From Pseudomonas mosselii (GTDB taxonomy: Bacteria; Pseudomonadota; Gammaproteobacteria; Pseudomonadales; Pseudomonadaceae): a DNA stretch of 64,000 nt. Positions 45,261-54,986 of the stretch are shown here, piece by piece. The translations under genes and the position numbers were made by a program. Under the pieces are notes generated by a model, which worked only from the letters and a program-made list of their open reading frames with translations, was not told the DNA's origin and did not search any database. The stretch lies in assembly GCF_003205295.1 (NCBI RefSeq), contig NZ_QJRP01000008.1:62001-126000 (forward strand), given 5' to 3'. How positions within the stretch are numbered: the stretch's first letter is position 1; each line of letters opens with the position of its first letter.

Positions 45261-45991
45261 GCGACAGCATTCGCTTCGCCTGCACCGGCTGCGGCAAATG
45301 CTGCACGGGCCATCATGTACCGCTGACGCTTGCCGAAGCCCATCAGTGGGCGGGGGCCGGCGGCCAGGTAGTGGTGTTGATCGAAGGGTTCATCGCCGAT
45401 GGCCCTGGCATGCCGACGGACCAGCGCGAGCATGTGCTGCGTCGTTCACACCCGGTACCCTGTGGCGCGGGGCAGCTGCACGTATCAGTGACCTTCGCCG
45501 CGTTCAACCCGGGGCGTTGCCGCAACCTCGATGACAACGATCTGTGCGGCATCTATGAAAGCCGGCCGCTGGTCTGTCGCATCTACCCGGCGGAGATCAA
45601 CCCGCACCTGCCACTGCGGCCGGAAAACAAGGATTGTCCACCCGAGGCCTGGGAACAGGGGCCGGAACTGATTCACGGCAGCCTGCCGGTGGATGAAGGG
45701 CTGCGTGCCTTGATCGAGGCCTCGCGCCAGGCGGACCGCGACGATATCGCGGCCAAGGTAGCGATCTGCCAGGCGCTGGGGATGACCACCAGTGCGCTGA
45801 AGGGCAACGGATTTACCGCGTGGCTGCCGGACATGGCGGCGTTTGCTGCGGTGCTGGAACAGGCGCCAAGGGCGGTCGATGGACATTGGGTGGTGCATGT
45901 GCACGACGAGGCGCTTGCGGCCGATCTACAGGCTCATCGCTTGCAGGTGACAGGCGAAGCGCCGGTCTACTACGCATTCATCGGTTTCTAG
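45257..45991 (+). CDS. YkgJ-family cysteine-cluster protein (larger form)
   Basis: A 244-aa protein with a Cys cluster: FACTGCGKCCTGHH at residues 7-20, CRNLDDNDLCGIYESRP, and VCRIYPAEI, matching the zinc/iron-chelating YkgJ domain. The C-terminal 100 residues are extra relative to the smaller paralogue at 26765-27148. ATG at 45257; the earlier in-frame ATG at 45239 falls within the coupled upstream gene. Biochemical role unknown. Confidence 0.8.
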   Translation: MSDSIRFACTGCGKCCTGHHVPLTLAEAHQWAGAGGQVVVLIEGFIADGPGMPTDQREHVLRRSHPVPCGAGQLHVSVTFAAFNPGRCRNLDDNDLCGIYESRPLVCRIYPAEINPHLPLRPENKDCPPEAWEQGPELIHGSLPVDEGLRALIEASRQADRDDIAAKVAICQALGMTTSALKGNGFTAWLPDMAAFAAVLEQAPRAVDGHWVVHVHDEALAADLQAHRLQVTGEAPVYYAFIGF

Positions 45992-46000
45992 ATAGATCCA

Positions 46001-46080
46001 ATCGCGGGGCAAGCCCGCTCCCACGCTCCCCACTTCGAAGCATGGATACCAACATTGTGGGAGCGGGCTTGCCCCGCGAT
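46001..46080. repeat. REPIN: paired REPs
   Basis: ATCGCGGGGCAAGCCCGCTC and its exact complement around a 32-base loop, between the convergent YkgJ and receptor genes. Confidence 0.9.
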
Positions 46081-46106
46081 AGGGCCGGCCCTGACAACTC
46101 AATCAA

Positions 46107-47690
46107 TCACTGACACCGCCGCCAGAACTCATCCGCCAGCCGCCGCAGGTCCTTGGCAAGATCCGCCACATCGCTGGCGCTGCTGTGACTGCGCTGCCCG
46201 ACGCTGACCGTCGCCTCGCTGGCCTGGCGGATGCTGGTGATGTTGCGGTTGATGTTCTCGCTGACCTGGCTCTGCTGCTCCACCGCCGCGGCGATCTGCA
46301 GGCTCATCTCGTTGATCTGGTTGACCCGCACGCTGATGCTGTCCAGCGCGTCGCTGGCCAGTTGCGCCTGCTCGACACTGTGCCCGGCATGGGCGCTGCT
46401 CTGCTGCATCACCTGCACCGCCGCGCGGGCGCCGTCCTGCAGGGCGGCGATCATGCGCTGGATATCGTGGGTGGACTGCGCGGTGCGCTGGGCCAGGCCG
46501 CGCACCTCGTCGGCGACCACCGCGAAGCCACGCCCCTGGTCACCCGCCCGCGCCGCCTCGATGGCGGCATTGAGCGCCAGCAGGTTGGTCTGCTCGGCAA
46601 TGCCGCGGATCACGTCGAGCACCCCCGAGATCTCGCTGCTGTGGCTTTCCAGCTGGTGGATCACCTCACTGGCCTCGACCAGCGAGCCGGCCAGGTCCTG
46701 GATCGCGCAGCGGTTGCGGTCGACCAGCTGGTGGCCGGACTGGGTTTCGTCCTCGGCCTGGTCGGCGGCCATCGCCGCCATCTGCGCGCTGCTGGCCACC
46801 TGGGCGACGCTGGCGCTCATCTGATGGATCGCCGTGGCCACCTGGTCGGCTTCGCTCTGCTGCTCCAGGCTGTTGGCGTGACTGCTGTGCAAGGCCTCGA
46901 CCAGCGAGCCGGAGTGCCCGGCCAGGCGCGACGAGGTGTCGCCGATACGCCCGACCACCGCCCCCAGTTGCGCCTTGAGCATGCGCATGGCGAACTCGAT
47001 CTGCCCCAGGCCATCACGCCGGCCGGTGTACAACTGCTGGCTCAACGGGTTGTCGGCAATTACCTGGGCCTGTTGACGCAGCCGCTCATAGGGGCGCAGC
47101 AGCACCAGGATTGCCAGGCTGCTCAAGCCGGCGGCCGCCAACACCTCCAGCAATGATTCCAGCAGCGGCGCCCCCAGCCACCACTGCCCTGCCCCCATCA
47201 CCAGCGCCAGCACCATGCCGACCGCCAACGACAAGCGCGTGCCCAGCCCCAGCACCGGCAAGCGCTCGCGCCAGCCACGCCGGCCTTCGCGCAAATGCGC
47301 ATAGCAGCGCTCGGCGGCCGCGACCTGCTCGGCAGCGGGCTTGGTCCGCACCGACTGGTACTCCAGCGCCTGCCCGCCGCTGCTGATCGGCGAGACGAAG
47401 GCGCTCACCCAGTAGTGGTCGCCGTTCTTGCAGCGGTTCTTCACCAGCCCCATCCACGAGCGCCCGGCCTTGAGCGCCTGCCACATCTGGGCGAAGGCCT
47501 GGGGCGGCATATCGGGGTGGCGGACGATGTGATGGGCGTTGCCCAGCAGCTCCTCGCGGGAGAACCCGCTGACCCGCAGGAAATCGTCATTGGCATAGGT
47601 GATGCGGCTGTCCAGGTCGGTGGTGGACAGGATGTTGGCGTCGCCGGGGTAATCCACTTCGCGACCGGTAACAGGCATATTGCACTTCAT
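46107..47690 (-). CDS. aer: Aer-like PAS methyl-accepting chemotaxis receptor
   Basis: A 527-aa receptor for energy taxis. Residues about 10-110 form a PAS domain ([23 protein letters not shown]) with the FAD/PAS core expected of Aer. Two hydrophobic segments lie around 150-200, then the conserved hairpin signalling tip ([34 protein letters not shown], in two overlapping parts). ATG at 47688-47690; a second Met lies four residues on. Other PAS-MCPs share this layout, so the paralogue number is open. Confidence 0.85.
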   Translation of the reverse strand: MKCNMPVTGREVDYPGDANILSTTDLDSRITYANDDFLRVSGFSREELLGNAHHIVRHPDMPPQAFAQMWQALKAGRSWMGLVKNRCKNGDHYWVSAFVSPISSGGQALEYQSVRTKPAAEQVAAAERCYAHLREGRRGWRERLPVLGLGTRLSLAVGMVLALVMGAGQWWLGAPLLESLLEVLAAAGLSSLAILVLLRPYERLRQQAQVIADNPLSQQLYTGRRDGLGQIEFAMRMLKAQLGAVVGRIGDTSSRLAGHSGSLVEALHSSHANSLEQQSEADQVATAIHQMSASVAQVASSAQMAAMAADQAEDETQSGHQLVDRNRCAIQDLAGSLVEASEVIHQLESHSSEISGVLDVIRGIAEQTNLLALNAAIEAARAGDQGRGFAVVADEVRGLAQRTAQSTHDIQRMIAALQDGARAAVQVMQQSSAHAGHSVEQAQLASDALDSISVRVNQINEMSLQIAAAVEQQSQVSENINRNITSIRQASEATVSVGQRSHSSASDVADLAKDLRRLADEFWRRCQ

Positions 47691-47912
47691 CGGAGGCTCT
47701 CGTTGTTGTACGTGAAATCGGCAGGGCGTACGACTCTAGGGGCAAACGCCGGCGCAACATTGATCCACGGCAGGGTATTGGCACTTGGCCATCAACCCGC
47801 CGAAACTGACAGCCGTGACAGCCAGGCGTCACGCTGCCGACCCGGTCGGCGCGCTATAACCCTGCAATACCCGAATCCGTTTTCCAGCCCCTTGGCCAAG
47901 GTGCCCGCCCCG
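47691..47912. promoter_or_regulatory. Divergent gap between aer and the RND operon
   Basis: Direct repeats TGACAGCC at 47807-47814 and 47816-47823, overlapping the inverted repeat GTGAC-N8-GTCAC (47815-47832), lie 20-50 bp upstream of a TATAAC -10-like box (47855-47860) without a good -35. This is the layout of an activator-dependent promoter, possibly bound by the two-component regulator encoded downstream. Confidence 0.35.
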
Positions 47913-49076
47913 ATGCGACGTCCGTCCCGCTCCCTCGTTCTGGCCGGCCTGGCCATTGTCCTTCTGGTCGCGGTCGCAGCCTGGCAAGGCCTGCGCCGCG
48001 AGGCTCCGGCCAGCCGTGCCGCCAGCGCAATCCCGGTGCGGGTGATCGCCGTGGCCGAGCAGGACGTGCCCCGCTACCTCGGCGCCATCGGCTCGGTGCT
48101 GTCGCTGCACAGCGTCGACGTCCGCCCCCAGGTCGAGGGCGTGCTGACCCAGGTGCTGGTCAAGGAAGGCCAGTCGGTCAAGCAAGGCGACCTGCTGGCA
48201 ACCCTCGATGATCGGGCGATCCGCGCGAACCTGGACCAGGCCCGCGCCCAGCTCGGCCAGACCCAGGCGCAGTTGCAGGTGGCCAACGTCAACCTCAAGC
48301 GCTACCAGTTGCTGAGCACCGACGACGGCGTGTCGAAGCAGACCCTCGACCAGCAGCAGGCCCTGGTGAACCAGTTGCAGGCGACCATCAAGGGCAACCA
48401 GGCGGCCATCGACAACACCGCGGTGCAACTCAGCTACACACAGATCCGTTCGCCGGTGACCGGCCGTGTCGGCATCCGCAACGTCGACCCCGGCAACCTG
48501 GTGCGTACCAGCGACACCCAGAGCCTGTTCAGCGTCACCCAGATCGACCCGATCGCCGTGGAATTCGCCCTGCCCCAACAACAGCTCCCCATCCTGCAGG
48601 GCCTGTTGAAATCGCCCACACCCGCCGAGGTGGAGGCCTACATGGACGCCGACGGCGAACGCAGCCTGCTCGCCAGGGGCCAGCTGATGCTGATCGACAA
48701 CCAGGTCTCGGCCACCACCGGCACGGTGCGGGTCAAGGCCGAGTTCGACAACCAGGACGGCCGTCTGTGGCCCGGCCAGCTGGTCACCGTGCGCCTGCGC
48801 ACGGCGGTGGACGAGGACGCCCTGGTGGTGCCGCCGCCGGTGGTGCAGCGCAGCCTCGACGGCCACTTCGTCTACCGCCTGGACGGCGACAAGGTCAGCG
48901 CCGTGCCGGTCAAGGTGGTGTACCAGGACAGCACGCTGAACATCATCGCCGGGGTCAACGCCGGCGACCGCCTGGTACTGGACGGCCAGTCGCGGCTCAA
49001 GCCCGGCAGCACCGTCGAGGTGACACCTGACGCCCCCGTGCCGGCGGAAATGGCCGACCGCAGGAGCCAGCCATGA
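47913..49076 (+). CDS. RND efflux periplasmic adaptor (membrane fusion) protein
   Basis: A 387-aa MdtA-like adaptor. N-terminal anchor SLVLAGLAIVLLVAVAA, lipoyl halves around VRPQVEGVLTQVLVKEGQSV and YTQIRSPVTGRVGIRNVDPG, then beta-barrel and membrane-proximal domains ending near GDRLVLDGQSRLKPG. The ATG at 47913 starts just before the anchor. Its stop overlaps the pump gene by 4 bp (ATGA). Confidence 0.9.
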   Translation: MRRPSRSLVLAGLAIVLLVAVAAWQGLRREAPASRAASAIPVRVIAVAEQDVPRYLGAIGSVLSLHSVDVRPQVEGVLTQVLVKEGQSVKQGDLLATLDDRAIRANLDQARAQLGQTQAQLQVANVNLKRYQLLSTDDGVSKQTLDQQQALVNQLQATIKGNQAAIDNTAVQLSYTQIRSPVTGRVGIRNVDPGNLVRTSDTQSLFSVTQIDPIAVEFALPQQQLPILQGLLKSPTPAEVEAYMDADGERSLLARGQLMLIDNQVSATTGTVRVKAEFDNQDGRLWPGQLVTVRLRTAVDEDALVVPPPVVQRSLDGHFVYRLDGDKVSAVPVKVVYQDSTLNIIAGVNAGDRLVLDGQSRLKPGSTVEVTPDAPVPAEMADRRSQP

Positions 49077-52000
49077 ACACCCGCAACGGCGTCTCGGCCT
49101 GGTGCATCGACCACCCCATCGCCACCCTGCTGCTGACCTTCGCCCTGGTGCTGCTGGGCGCCATCGCCTTCCCGCGCCTGCCGGTGGCGCCCCTGCCCGA
49201 GGCCGACTTCCCGACCATCCAGGTCACCGCCCAGTTGCCCGGCGCCAGCCCGGAAACCATGGCCTCGTCGGTCGCAACGCCCCTGGAGGTGCAGTTCAGC
49301 GCCATCCCCGGCATGACCCAGATGACCAGCAGCAGCGCCCTGGGCTCGACCAACCTGATCCTGCAGTTCACCCTCGACAAGAACATCGACACCGCCGCCC
49401 AGGAAGTCCAGGCGGCGATCAACACCGCCACCGCGCGCCTGCCCCAGGACATGCCCAGCCCGCCCACCTGGCGCAAGGTCAACCCGGCCGACAGCCCGGT
49501 GCTGATCCTCACCGTCAGCTCGACGCAGATGCCCGGCAACGAACTGAGCGATTACGCCGAAACCCTGCTGGCCCGCCAGCTCAGCCAGATCGACGGGGTC
49601 GGCCTGATCAACATCACCGGCCAGCTGCGCCCGGCCATCCGCGTGCAGGCCCAGCCCGAGAAGCTCGCCGCCATCGGCCTGACCCTGGCCGATATCCGCC
49701 TGGCCATCCAGCAGACCAGCCTCAACCTGGCCAAGGGCGCGCTGTACGGCGAGCACAGCGTGTCGACCATTGCCGCCAACGACCAGCTGTTCCACCCCGA
49801 GGACTACGCCAGGCTGATCGTCAGCTATCGCAACGGCGCGCCGGTGCACCTGGCCGACGTGGCCAAAGTGATCGATGGCGCCGAGAACGCCTATGTGAAG
49901 GCCTGGTCCGGCGACCGGCCGGGGCTTAACCTGGTGATCTTCCGCCAGCCCGGCGCCAACATCGTCGACACCGTGGACCGGGTGCTCGACGCCCTGCCGC
50001 GCCTGCAGGAGATGCTGCCGGCGGCGGTCGATGTCTCAGTGCTGCAGGACCGCACCCAGACCATCCGCGCCTCGCTGCACGAGGTCGAGCTGACCTTGAT
50101 GATCGCCGTGGCCCTGGTGATCGGCGTGATGGCGCTGTTCCTGCGCCAGTGGTCGGCGACCTTCATCGTCTCCAGCGTGCTCGGCGTGTCGCTGATCGCC
50201 AGTTGCGCGCTGATGTACGTGTTCGGTTTCAGCCTCAACAACCTCACCCTGGTGGCCATCGTCATCGCCGTGGGCTTCGTGGTGGATGACGCCATCGTCG
50301 TGGTGGAGAACATCCACCGCCACCTGGAGGCCGGCGACGACAGCCGCACCGCCGCGCTCAAGGGCGCCGGCGAGATCGGCTTCACCGTGGTGTCGATCAG
50401 CTTCTCGCTGATCGCCGCGTTCATCCCGCTGCTGTTCATGGGCGGCGTGGTCGGCCGGCTGTTCAAGGAGTTCGCCCTGACCGCCACTGCGACCATCCTG
50501 ATTTCGGTGGTGGTCTCGCTGACCCTGGCGCCGACCCTGGCCGCGCTGTGCATGCGCCGCCCGCCCGAGGAGCAGCACGGCGGCCTCGGCCAGCGCCTGG
50601 TGCGCGGGTACGAAAAGGGCCTGGACCGGGCCCTGGCGCACCGGCGCATCACCCTCGGCGTGTTCGGCCTGACCCTGGCGCTGGCGGTGGCCGGCTACGT
50701 GGCCATCCCCAAGGGCTTCTTCCCGCTGCAGGACACCGGTTTCATCCTCGGTACCACCGAGGCGGCGGCGGATGTCTCCTACCCGGCGATGATCGAGAAA
50801 CACCAGGCCCTGGCGAAGATCATCGAGGCCGACCCTGCGGTGCGCGCTTTCTCCCACTCGGTCGGCGTCACCGGCAGCAACCAGACCATCGCCAACGGCC
50901 GCTTCTGGATTTCCCTCAAGCCCCGTGGCGAACGCGATGTGTCGGCCAGTGAATGGATCGACCGCATGCGCCCGAAACTGATGCAGATCCCCGGCATCGT
51001 CCTGTACCTGCGCGCCGGACAAGACATCAACCTCAGCTCCGGCCCCTCGCGCACCCAGTACCAGTACGTGCTCAAGAGCAACGACGGCGTGGCCCTGAAC
51101 CTGTGGACCCAGCGCCTGACCGATCGCCTGCGCGAGAATCCGGCGTTTCGCGACTTGTCCAACGACCTGCAGTTGGGCGCCAGCGTCACCCGCATCGACA
51201 TCGACCGCCAGGCCGCGGCGCGCTTCGGCCTGACCACCACCGACGTCGACCAGGCGCTGTACGATGCCTTCGGCCAGCGACAGATCAGCGAGTTCCAGAC
51301 CGAGACCAACCAGTACAAGGTGATCCTCGAACTGGATGCCCGCCAGCGTGGCAAGGCCGAAAGCCTCGACTACTTCTACCTGCGCTCGCCGCTGTCCGGC
51401 GAGATGGTGCCGCTGTCGGCCCTGGCCCATGTCGCGCCGCCCAGCACCGGCCCCCTGTCGATCAGCCATGACGGCCTGTTCCCGGCGGCCAACCTGTCGT
51501 TCAACCTGGCTCCCGGCGTGGCCCTGGGCGATGCGGTGCAGATCCTCGAACGCACCCAGCGCGAGCTGGGCATGCCCGACGCCATCGCCGGCAACTTCCA
51601 GGGCGCGGCCCAGGCGTTCCAGAGCTCGCTGTCGAGCCAGCCGTACCTGATCCTCGCCGCGCTGGTGGCGGTGTACATCATCCTCGGCGTGCTCTACGAG
51701 AGCTTCGTGCACCCGCTGACCATCATCTCCACCTTGCCCTCGGCGGGCCTCGGTGCGCTGATCCTGCTGTGGGCCATGGGCCAGGACTTCACCATCATGG
51801 GCCTGATCGGCGTGGTGCTGCTGATCGGCATCGTCAAGAAGAACGGCATCCTGCTCATCGACTTCGCCCTCGACGCCCAGCGCCACCAGGGCATGACGCC
51901 CGAACAGGCGATCCGCCAGGCATGCCTGGTGCGCTTCCGTCCGATCATCATGACCACCCTGGCCGCGCTGCTCGGCGCGGTGCCGCTGATGTTCGGCTTC

Positions 52001-52165
52001 GGCACCGGCGCCGAGCTGCGCCAGCCGCTGGGCATCGCCGTGGTCGGCGGCCTGCTGGTGAGCCAGGCCCTGACGCTGTTCACCACCCCGGTCATATACT
52101 TGGCCCTGGAGCGCCTGTTCCACCGCCGCCGGGCCGCTGCCGCCCCCGCGCCGACCGCCAGTTGA
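49073..52165 (+). CDS. HAE1-type RND efflux pump (MdtB/MdtC-like)
   Basis: A 1,030-aa inner-membrane proton-driven exporter with twelve predicted helices. The start HPIATLLLTFALVLLGAIAF and the TM4 motif VGFVVDDAIVVVENIHRHLE (paired Asp) are those of drug-type HAE1 pumps; heavy-metal HME pumps have a different TM4 motif. GIVKKNGILLIDFA marks TM10. No outer-membrane channel gene is nearby, so it must share one elsewhere. Confidence 0.92.
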   Translation: MNTRNGVSAWCIDHPIATLLLTFALVLLGAIAFPRLPVAPLPEADFPTIQVTAQLPGASPETMASSVATPLEVQFSAIPGMTQMTSSSALGSTNLILQFTLDKNIDTAAQEVQAAINTATARLPQDMPSPPTWRKVNPADSPVLILTVSSTQMPGNELSDYAETLLARQLSQIDGVGLINITGQLRPAIRVQAQPEKLAAIGLTLADIRLAIQQTSLNLAKGALYGEHSVSTIAANDQLFHPEDYARLIVSYRNGAPVHLADVAKVIDGAENAYVKAWSGDRPGLNLVIFRQPGANIVDTVDRVLDALPRLQEMLPAAVDVSVLQDRTQTIRASLHEVELTLMIAVALVIGVMALFLRQWSATFIVSSVLGVSLIASCALMYVFGFSLNNLTLVAIVIAVGFVVDDAIVVVENIHRHLEAGDDSRTAALKGAGEIGFTVVSISFSLIAAFIPLLFMGGVVGRLFKEFALTATATILISVVVSLTLAPTLAALCMRRPPEEQHGGLGQRLVRGYEKGLDRALAHRRITLGVFGLTLALAVAGYVAIPKGFFPLQDTGFILGTTEAAADVSYPAMIEKHQALAKIIEADPAVRAFSHSVGVTGSNQTIANGRFWISLKPRGERDVSASEWIDRMRPKLMQIPGIVLYLRAGQDINLSSGPSRTQYQYVLKSNDGVALNLWTQRLTDRLRENPAFRDLSNDLQLGASVTRIDIDRQAAARFGLTTTDVDQALYDAFGQRQISEFQTETNQYKVILELDARQRGKAESLDYFYLRSPLSGEMVPLSALAHVAPPSTGPLSISHDGLFPAANLSFNLAPGVALGDAVQILERTQRELGMPDAIAGNFQGAAQAFQSSLSSQPYLILAALVAVYIILGVLYESFVHPLTIISTLPSAGLGALILLWAMGQDFTIMGLIGVVLLIGIVKKNGILLIDFALDAQRHQGMTPEQAIRQACLVRFRPIIMTTLAALLGAVPLMFGFGTGAELRQPLGIAVVGGLLVSQALTLFTTPVIYLALERLFHRRRAAAAPAPTAS

Positions 52166-52174
52166 GACAAGACC

Positions 52175-52846
52175 ATGCGTGTGCTGATCATCGAAGACGA
52201 AGAAAAAACTGCCGACTACCTGCATCGCGGCCTTACCGAGCAGGGCTTCACCGTCGACCTGGCCCGCGACGGCATCGACGGCCTGCACCTGGCCCTGGAA
52301 GGCGACTATGCGGTGATCGTGCTCGACGTGATGCTGCCCGGCCTGGATGGCTACGGCGTGCTGCGCGCGCTGCGGGCGCGCAAGCAGACACCGGTGATCA
52401 TGCTCACCGCCCGCGAGCGGGTCGAGGACCGCATCCACGGCCTGCGCGAAGGCGCCGACGACTACCTGGGCAAGCCGTTCTCGTTCCTTGAACTGGTCGC
52501 CCGCCTGCAGGCCCTGACGCGACGCAGTGCCATCCACGAGCCCTTGCAGATTCAGGTCGCCGACCTGTGGATCGACCTGATGGCGCGCAAGGCCACCCGC
52601 GCGGGATCGCGCCTGGACCTGACCGCCAAGGAATTCTCGCTGCTCAGCGTGCTGGCCCGGCGCCAGGGCGAGATCCTGTCCAAGACCGCCATCGCCGAGC
52701 TGGTCTGGGACATCAACTTCGACAGCGACGCCAATGTCGTCGAGGTGGCCATCAAGCGCCTGCGCGCCAAGCTCGACGGGCCGTTCGACAACAAGCTGCT
52801 GCATACCATTCGAGGCATGGGTTATGTCCTGGAGAACCGTGGGTAG
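52175..52846 (+). CDS. OmpR-family response regulator (heavy-metal type)
   Basis: A 223-aa regulator. Receiver: LIIEDEEKTADYL, phospho-Asp in VIVLDVMLPGLDGYGVLR and Lys in GKPFSFLEL. C-terminal winged helix: LDLTAKEFSLLSVLARRQGE and HTIRGMGYVLE. It is close to CopR/IrlR-type regulators. The gene starts 9 bp after the pump, so pump and regulator are one operon. Confidence 0.9.
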   Translation: MRVLIIEDEEKTADYLHRGLTEQGFTVDLARDGIDGLHLALEGDYAVIVLDVMLPGLDGYGVLRALRARKQTPVIMLTARERVEDRIHGLREGADDYLGKPFSFLELVARLQALTRRSAIHEPLQIQVADLWIDLMARKATRAGSRLDLTAKEFSLLSVLARRQGEILSKTAIAELVWDINFDSDANVVEVAIKRLRAKLDGPFDNKLLHTIRGMGYVLENRG

Positions 52847-52856
52847 TGACGGGGCC

Positions 52857-52945
52857 CCTGTGGGAGCGGGTTTACCCGCGAAGTGGCCTGCGCGGTGCTT
52901 GGCACCGGCTTCGCCGGTGTTCGCGGGTAAACCCGCTCCCACAGA
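52857..52945. repeat. REPIN inside the pump/two-component operon
   Basis: Arms CCTGTGGGAGCGGGTTTACC and its complement, with inner GGCACCGGC/GCCGGTG. It splits regulator and kinase genes and may attenuate transcription of the kinase. Confidence 0.85.
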
Positions 52946-53005
52946 GACCGCTCAACGGCCCCCATTGCCTTATCTGACAGGGCCTGCCCCAGCGAGAGGC
53001 GGTAA

Positions 53006-54427
53006 ATGATCCAAACCATTCTGCCCAGCAAACCCGGCAACTCCATCGCCCTGCGCCTCTCGGCCCTGTTCACCCTGGTGGCCCTGGCCGTGTTCGTGCT
53101 GATCGGCAGCGCCCTGTACCGCCAGGTCGACCGCAGCCTCGACCTGCTACCCGCCGCCGAACTGGACGCGCGCTTCAGCGTGCTCGAATCAACCCTCAAC
53201 CGCTACGGCACTCCCGAGCACTGGGCCAAGATCAACAACAAGCTCAACCTGCTCAGCGAGGAAGACCGGCGCATCCGCTTCTGGGTGGTGAGCAGTAATC
53301 CGGCCTTCGAATACGGCCACCCCACCGAACAGGTGCGCGGCTTCGCCGAGGGCGCGCCAGGCATGCGCGACCTGCGCCTGAGCGACAGCCCCTACCCGTA
53401 CAAGGTGCTGGTCAGCGAACTGCCGGCCCTGGGCGAGCGCCCGCCGCTGCGCTTTCTGATCGGCATCGACACCGAGACTTTCTGGCAGGCCCAGCACAGC
53501 CTGCTGGTGGCCATCGTCGGCCTGGCCGCCTTCGGCGTGCTGCTGGCCTCGCTGCTCGGCTACTGGGTCGCGCGCATCGGCCTCAAGCCCCTGCTGGCAC
53601 TATCGGATGAAGCCCAGGCCCTGGCCCCGCCGCGCCTGGACGGCCGCCTGCAGACCCGCGCCCTGCCGCCGGAACTGGCGCAATTCGCCGGCGCCTTCAA
53701 CGCCGCCCTCGACCGGGTCAGCCAGGCCTATTCGCAACTCGAAGCCTTCAATGCCGATGTCGCCCACGAACTGCGTTCGCCGCTGACCAACCTGATCGGC
53801 CAGACCCAGGTCGCCCTGACCCGCGGACGCAGCGCCGAGCACTACTTCGAGGTGCTGCAATCGAACCTCGAGGAGCTGGAGCGCCTGCGCAGCATCATCA
53901 ACGACATGCTGTTCCTGGCCAGCGCCGACCAAGGCAGCAAGGCCACCTCGCTGACCAGCGCCTCGCTGGCCGAGGAAGTGGCCACCACCCTCGACTACCT
54001 CGATTTCATCCTCGAGGACGCCCAGGTCAGCGTCAGCGTCAGCGGCGACGCCCAGGCCTGCTTCGAGAAGGCCCAACTGCGCCGGGCGCTGATCAACCTG
54101 TTGAACAACGCCGTGCAGCACACCGCGCCGCACCAGGTGATCCAGGTACGCATCGAGGCGGGCGAGGAACAGGTCAGCATCGCCGTGAGCAACCCGGGGC
54201 CGGCGATTGCCGACGAGCACCTGCCGATGCTGTTCGAGCGCTTCTACCGGGTGGATGCGGCCCGCGCCAACAGCGGCGGCGGCAACCACGGACTGGGCCT
54301 GGCCATCGTAAAGGCGATCGCCCTGATGCACGGCGGCAGTGTTTTCGTGCACAGCGAAGCGGGCGCCAATACCTTCGGTATCAACTTGCCAAACGCTCAA
54401 CTACGCGGGTTTGCGGTAAAAGTCTGA
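53006..54427 (+). CDS. Two-component sensor histidine kinase (heavy-metal type)
   Basis: A 473-aa inner-membrane kinase. Two membrane helices flank a periplasmic sensor (about residues 38-160). The H-box is FNADVAHELRSPLTNLIGQ; N-box INLLNNAVQHT; G-box GLGLAIVKAIALMHGG. Partner of the regulator upstream. Signal unknown; subfamily similarity to metal sensors is not proof of a metal ligand, since the pump is of drug type. Confidence 0.9.
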   Translation: MIQTILPSKPGNSIALRLSALFTLVALAVFVLIGSALYRQVDRSLDLLPAAELDARFSVLESTLNRYGTPEHWAKINNKLNLLSEEDRRIRFWVVSSNPAFEYGHPTEQVRGFAEGAPGMRDLRLSDSPYPYKVLVSELPALGERPPLRFLIGIDTETFWQAQHSLLVAIVGLAAFGVLLASLLGYWVARIGLKPLLALSDEAQALAPPRLDGRLQTRALPPELAQFAGAFNAALDRVSQAYSQLEAFNADVAHELRSPLTNLIGQTQVALTRGRSAEHYFEVLQSNLEELERLRSIINDMLFLASADQGSKATSLTSASLAEEVATTLDYLDFILEDAQVSVSVSGDAQACFEKAQLRRALINLLNNAVQHTAPHQVIQVRIEAGEEQVSIAVSNPGPAIADEHLPMLFERFYRVDAARANSGGGNHGLGLAIVKAIALMHGGSVFVHSEAGANTFGINLPNAQLRGFAVKV

Positions 54428-54557
54428 GTATTTTTGCCGCGATCATTACTTTTTGCGCAACAGTGCTTATCTGAACAGCCTCTGTTTCCCCGCTGTTTAC
54501 AGGACTAACTTTAGCCCTGTCTCCATTAGCACTTGCCCCGCAAGAAGGTTGCATCAC

Positions 54558-54782
54558 ATGTCCAACAGTATGGGTATTGCCAGCGTGTTCGTCCTGTCTT
54601 CCCTGTTGTTGTCGCCCCTGGCCATGGCGGAAGAATCCCCGGCCTTCGTCGCCCGTAACGCCGAGTTTGCCGCCGTCCATCAGGAGGCTCGCGAAGCCTA
54701 TGCCGCGCAACAGGCCGATGCGGTAAAAGACGCACGGCAGACTGCTTCCAAAGTCTCTGTCGACACCGATGCCGACAGCTGA
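54558..54782 (+). CDS. Small secreted 74-aa protein
   Basis: Signal peptide (GIASVFVLSSLLLSPLAMA), then a short charged, Ala-rich helix with AEFAAVHQEAREAYAAQQAD and an acidic tail. ATG at 54558 behind AAGG. Follows the kinase by 130 bp and is closed by a terminator. No family recognised; probably periplasmic. Confidence 0.65.
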   Translation: MSNSMGIASVFVLSSLLLSPLAMAEESPAFVARNAEFAAVHQEAREAYAAQQADAVKDARQTASKVSVDTDADS

Positions 54783-54856
54783 TTGGCCTAACTCCAGTTT
54801 CCAGTTTTCCCTTGGCTACACCATGGGCAGTGCCCGTGACGATATGTTAGCCTTTC

Positions 54857-54885
54857 AAAGCCGCTGCCTTTCAGCGGCTTTTTTT
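54857..54885 (+). terminator. Rho-independent terminator
   Basis: Stem AAGCCGCTG-cctt-TCAGCGGCTT followed by a run of seven or more T. Closes the small-protein transcript. Confidence 0.9.
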
Positions 54886-54986
54886 ATGCGTCGAAAATAT
54901 CAGCCTGGCTGTTACGTCTCTAATAAGAACTTGCAGACACGACAATAAAAAACTGCCCCATCGCTTGACCAAAGGAGTTTGTACCG

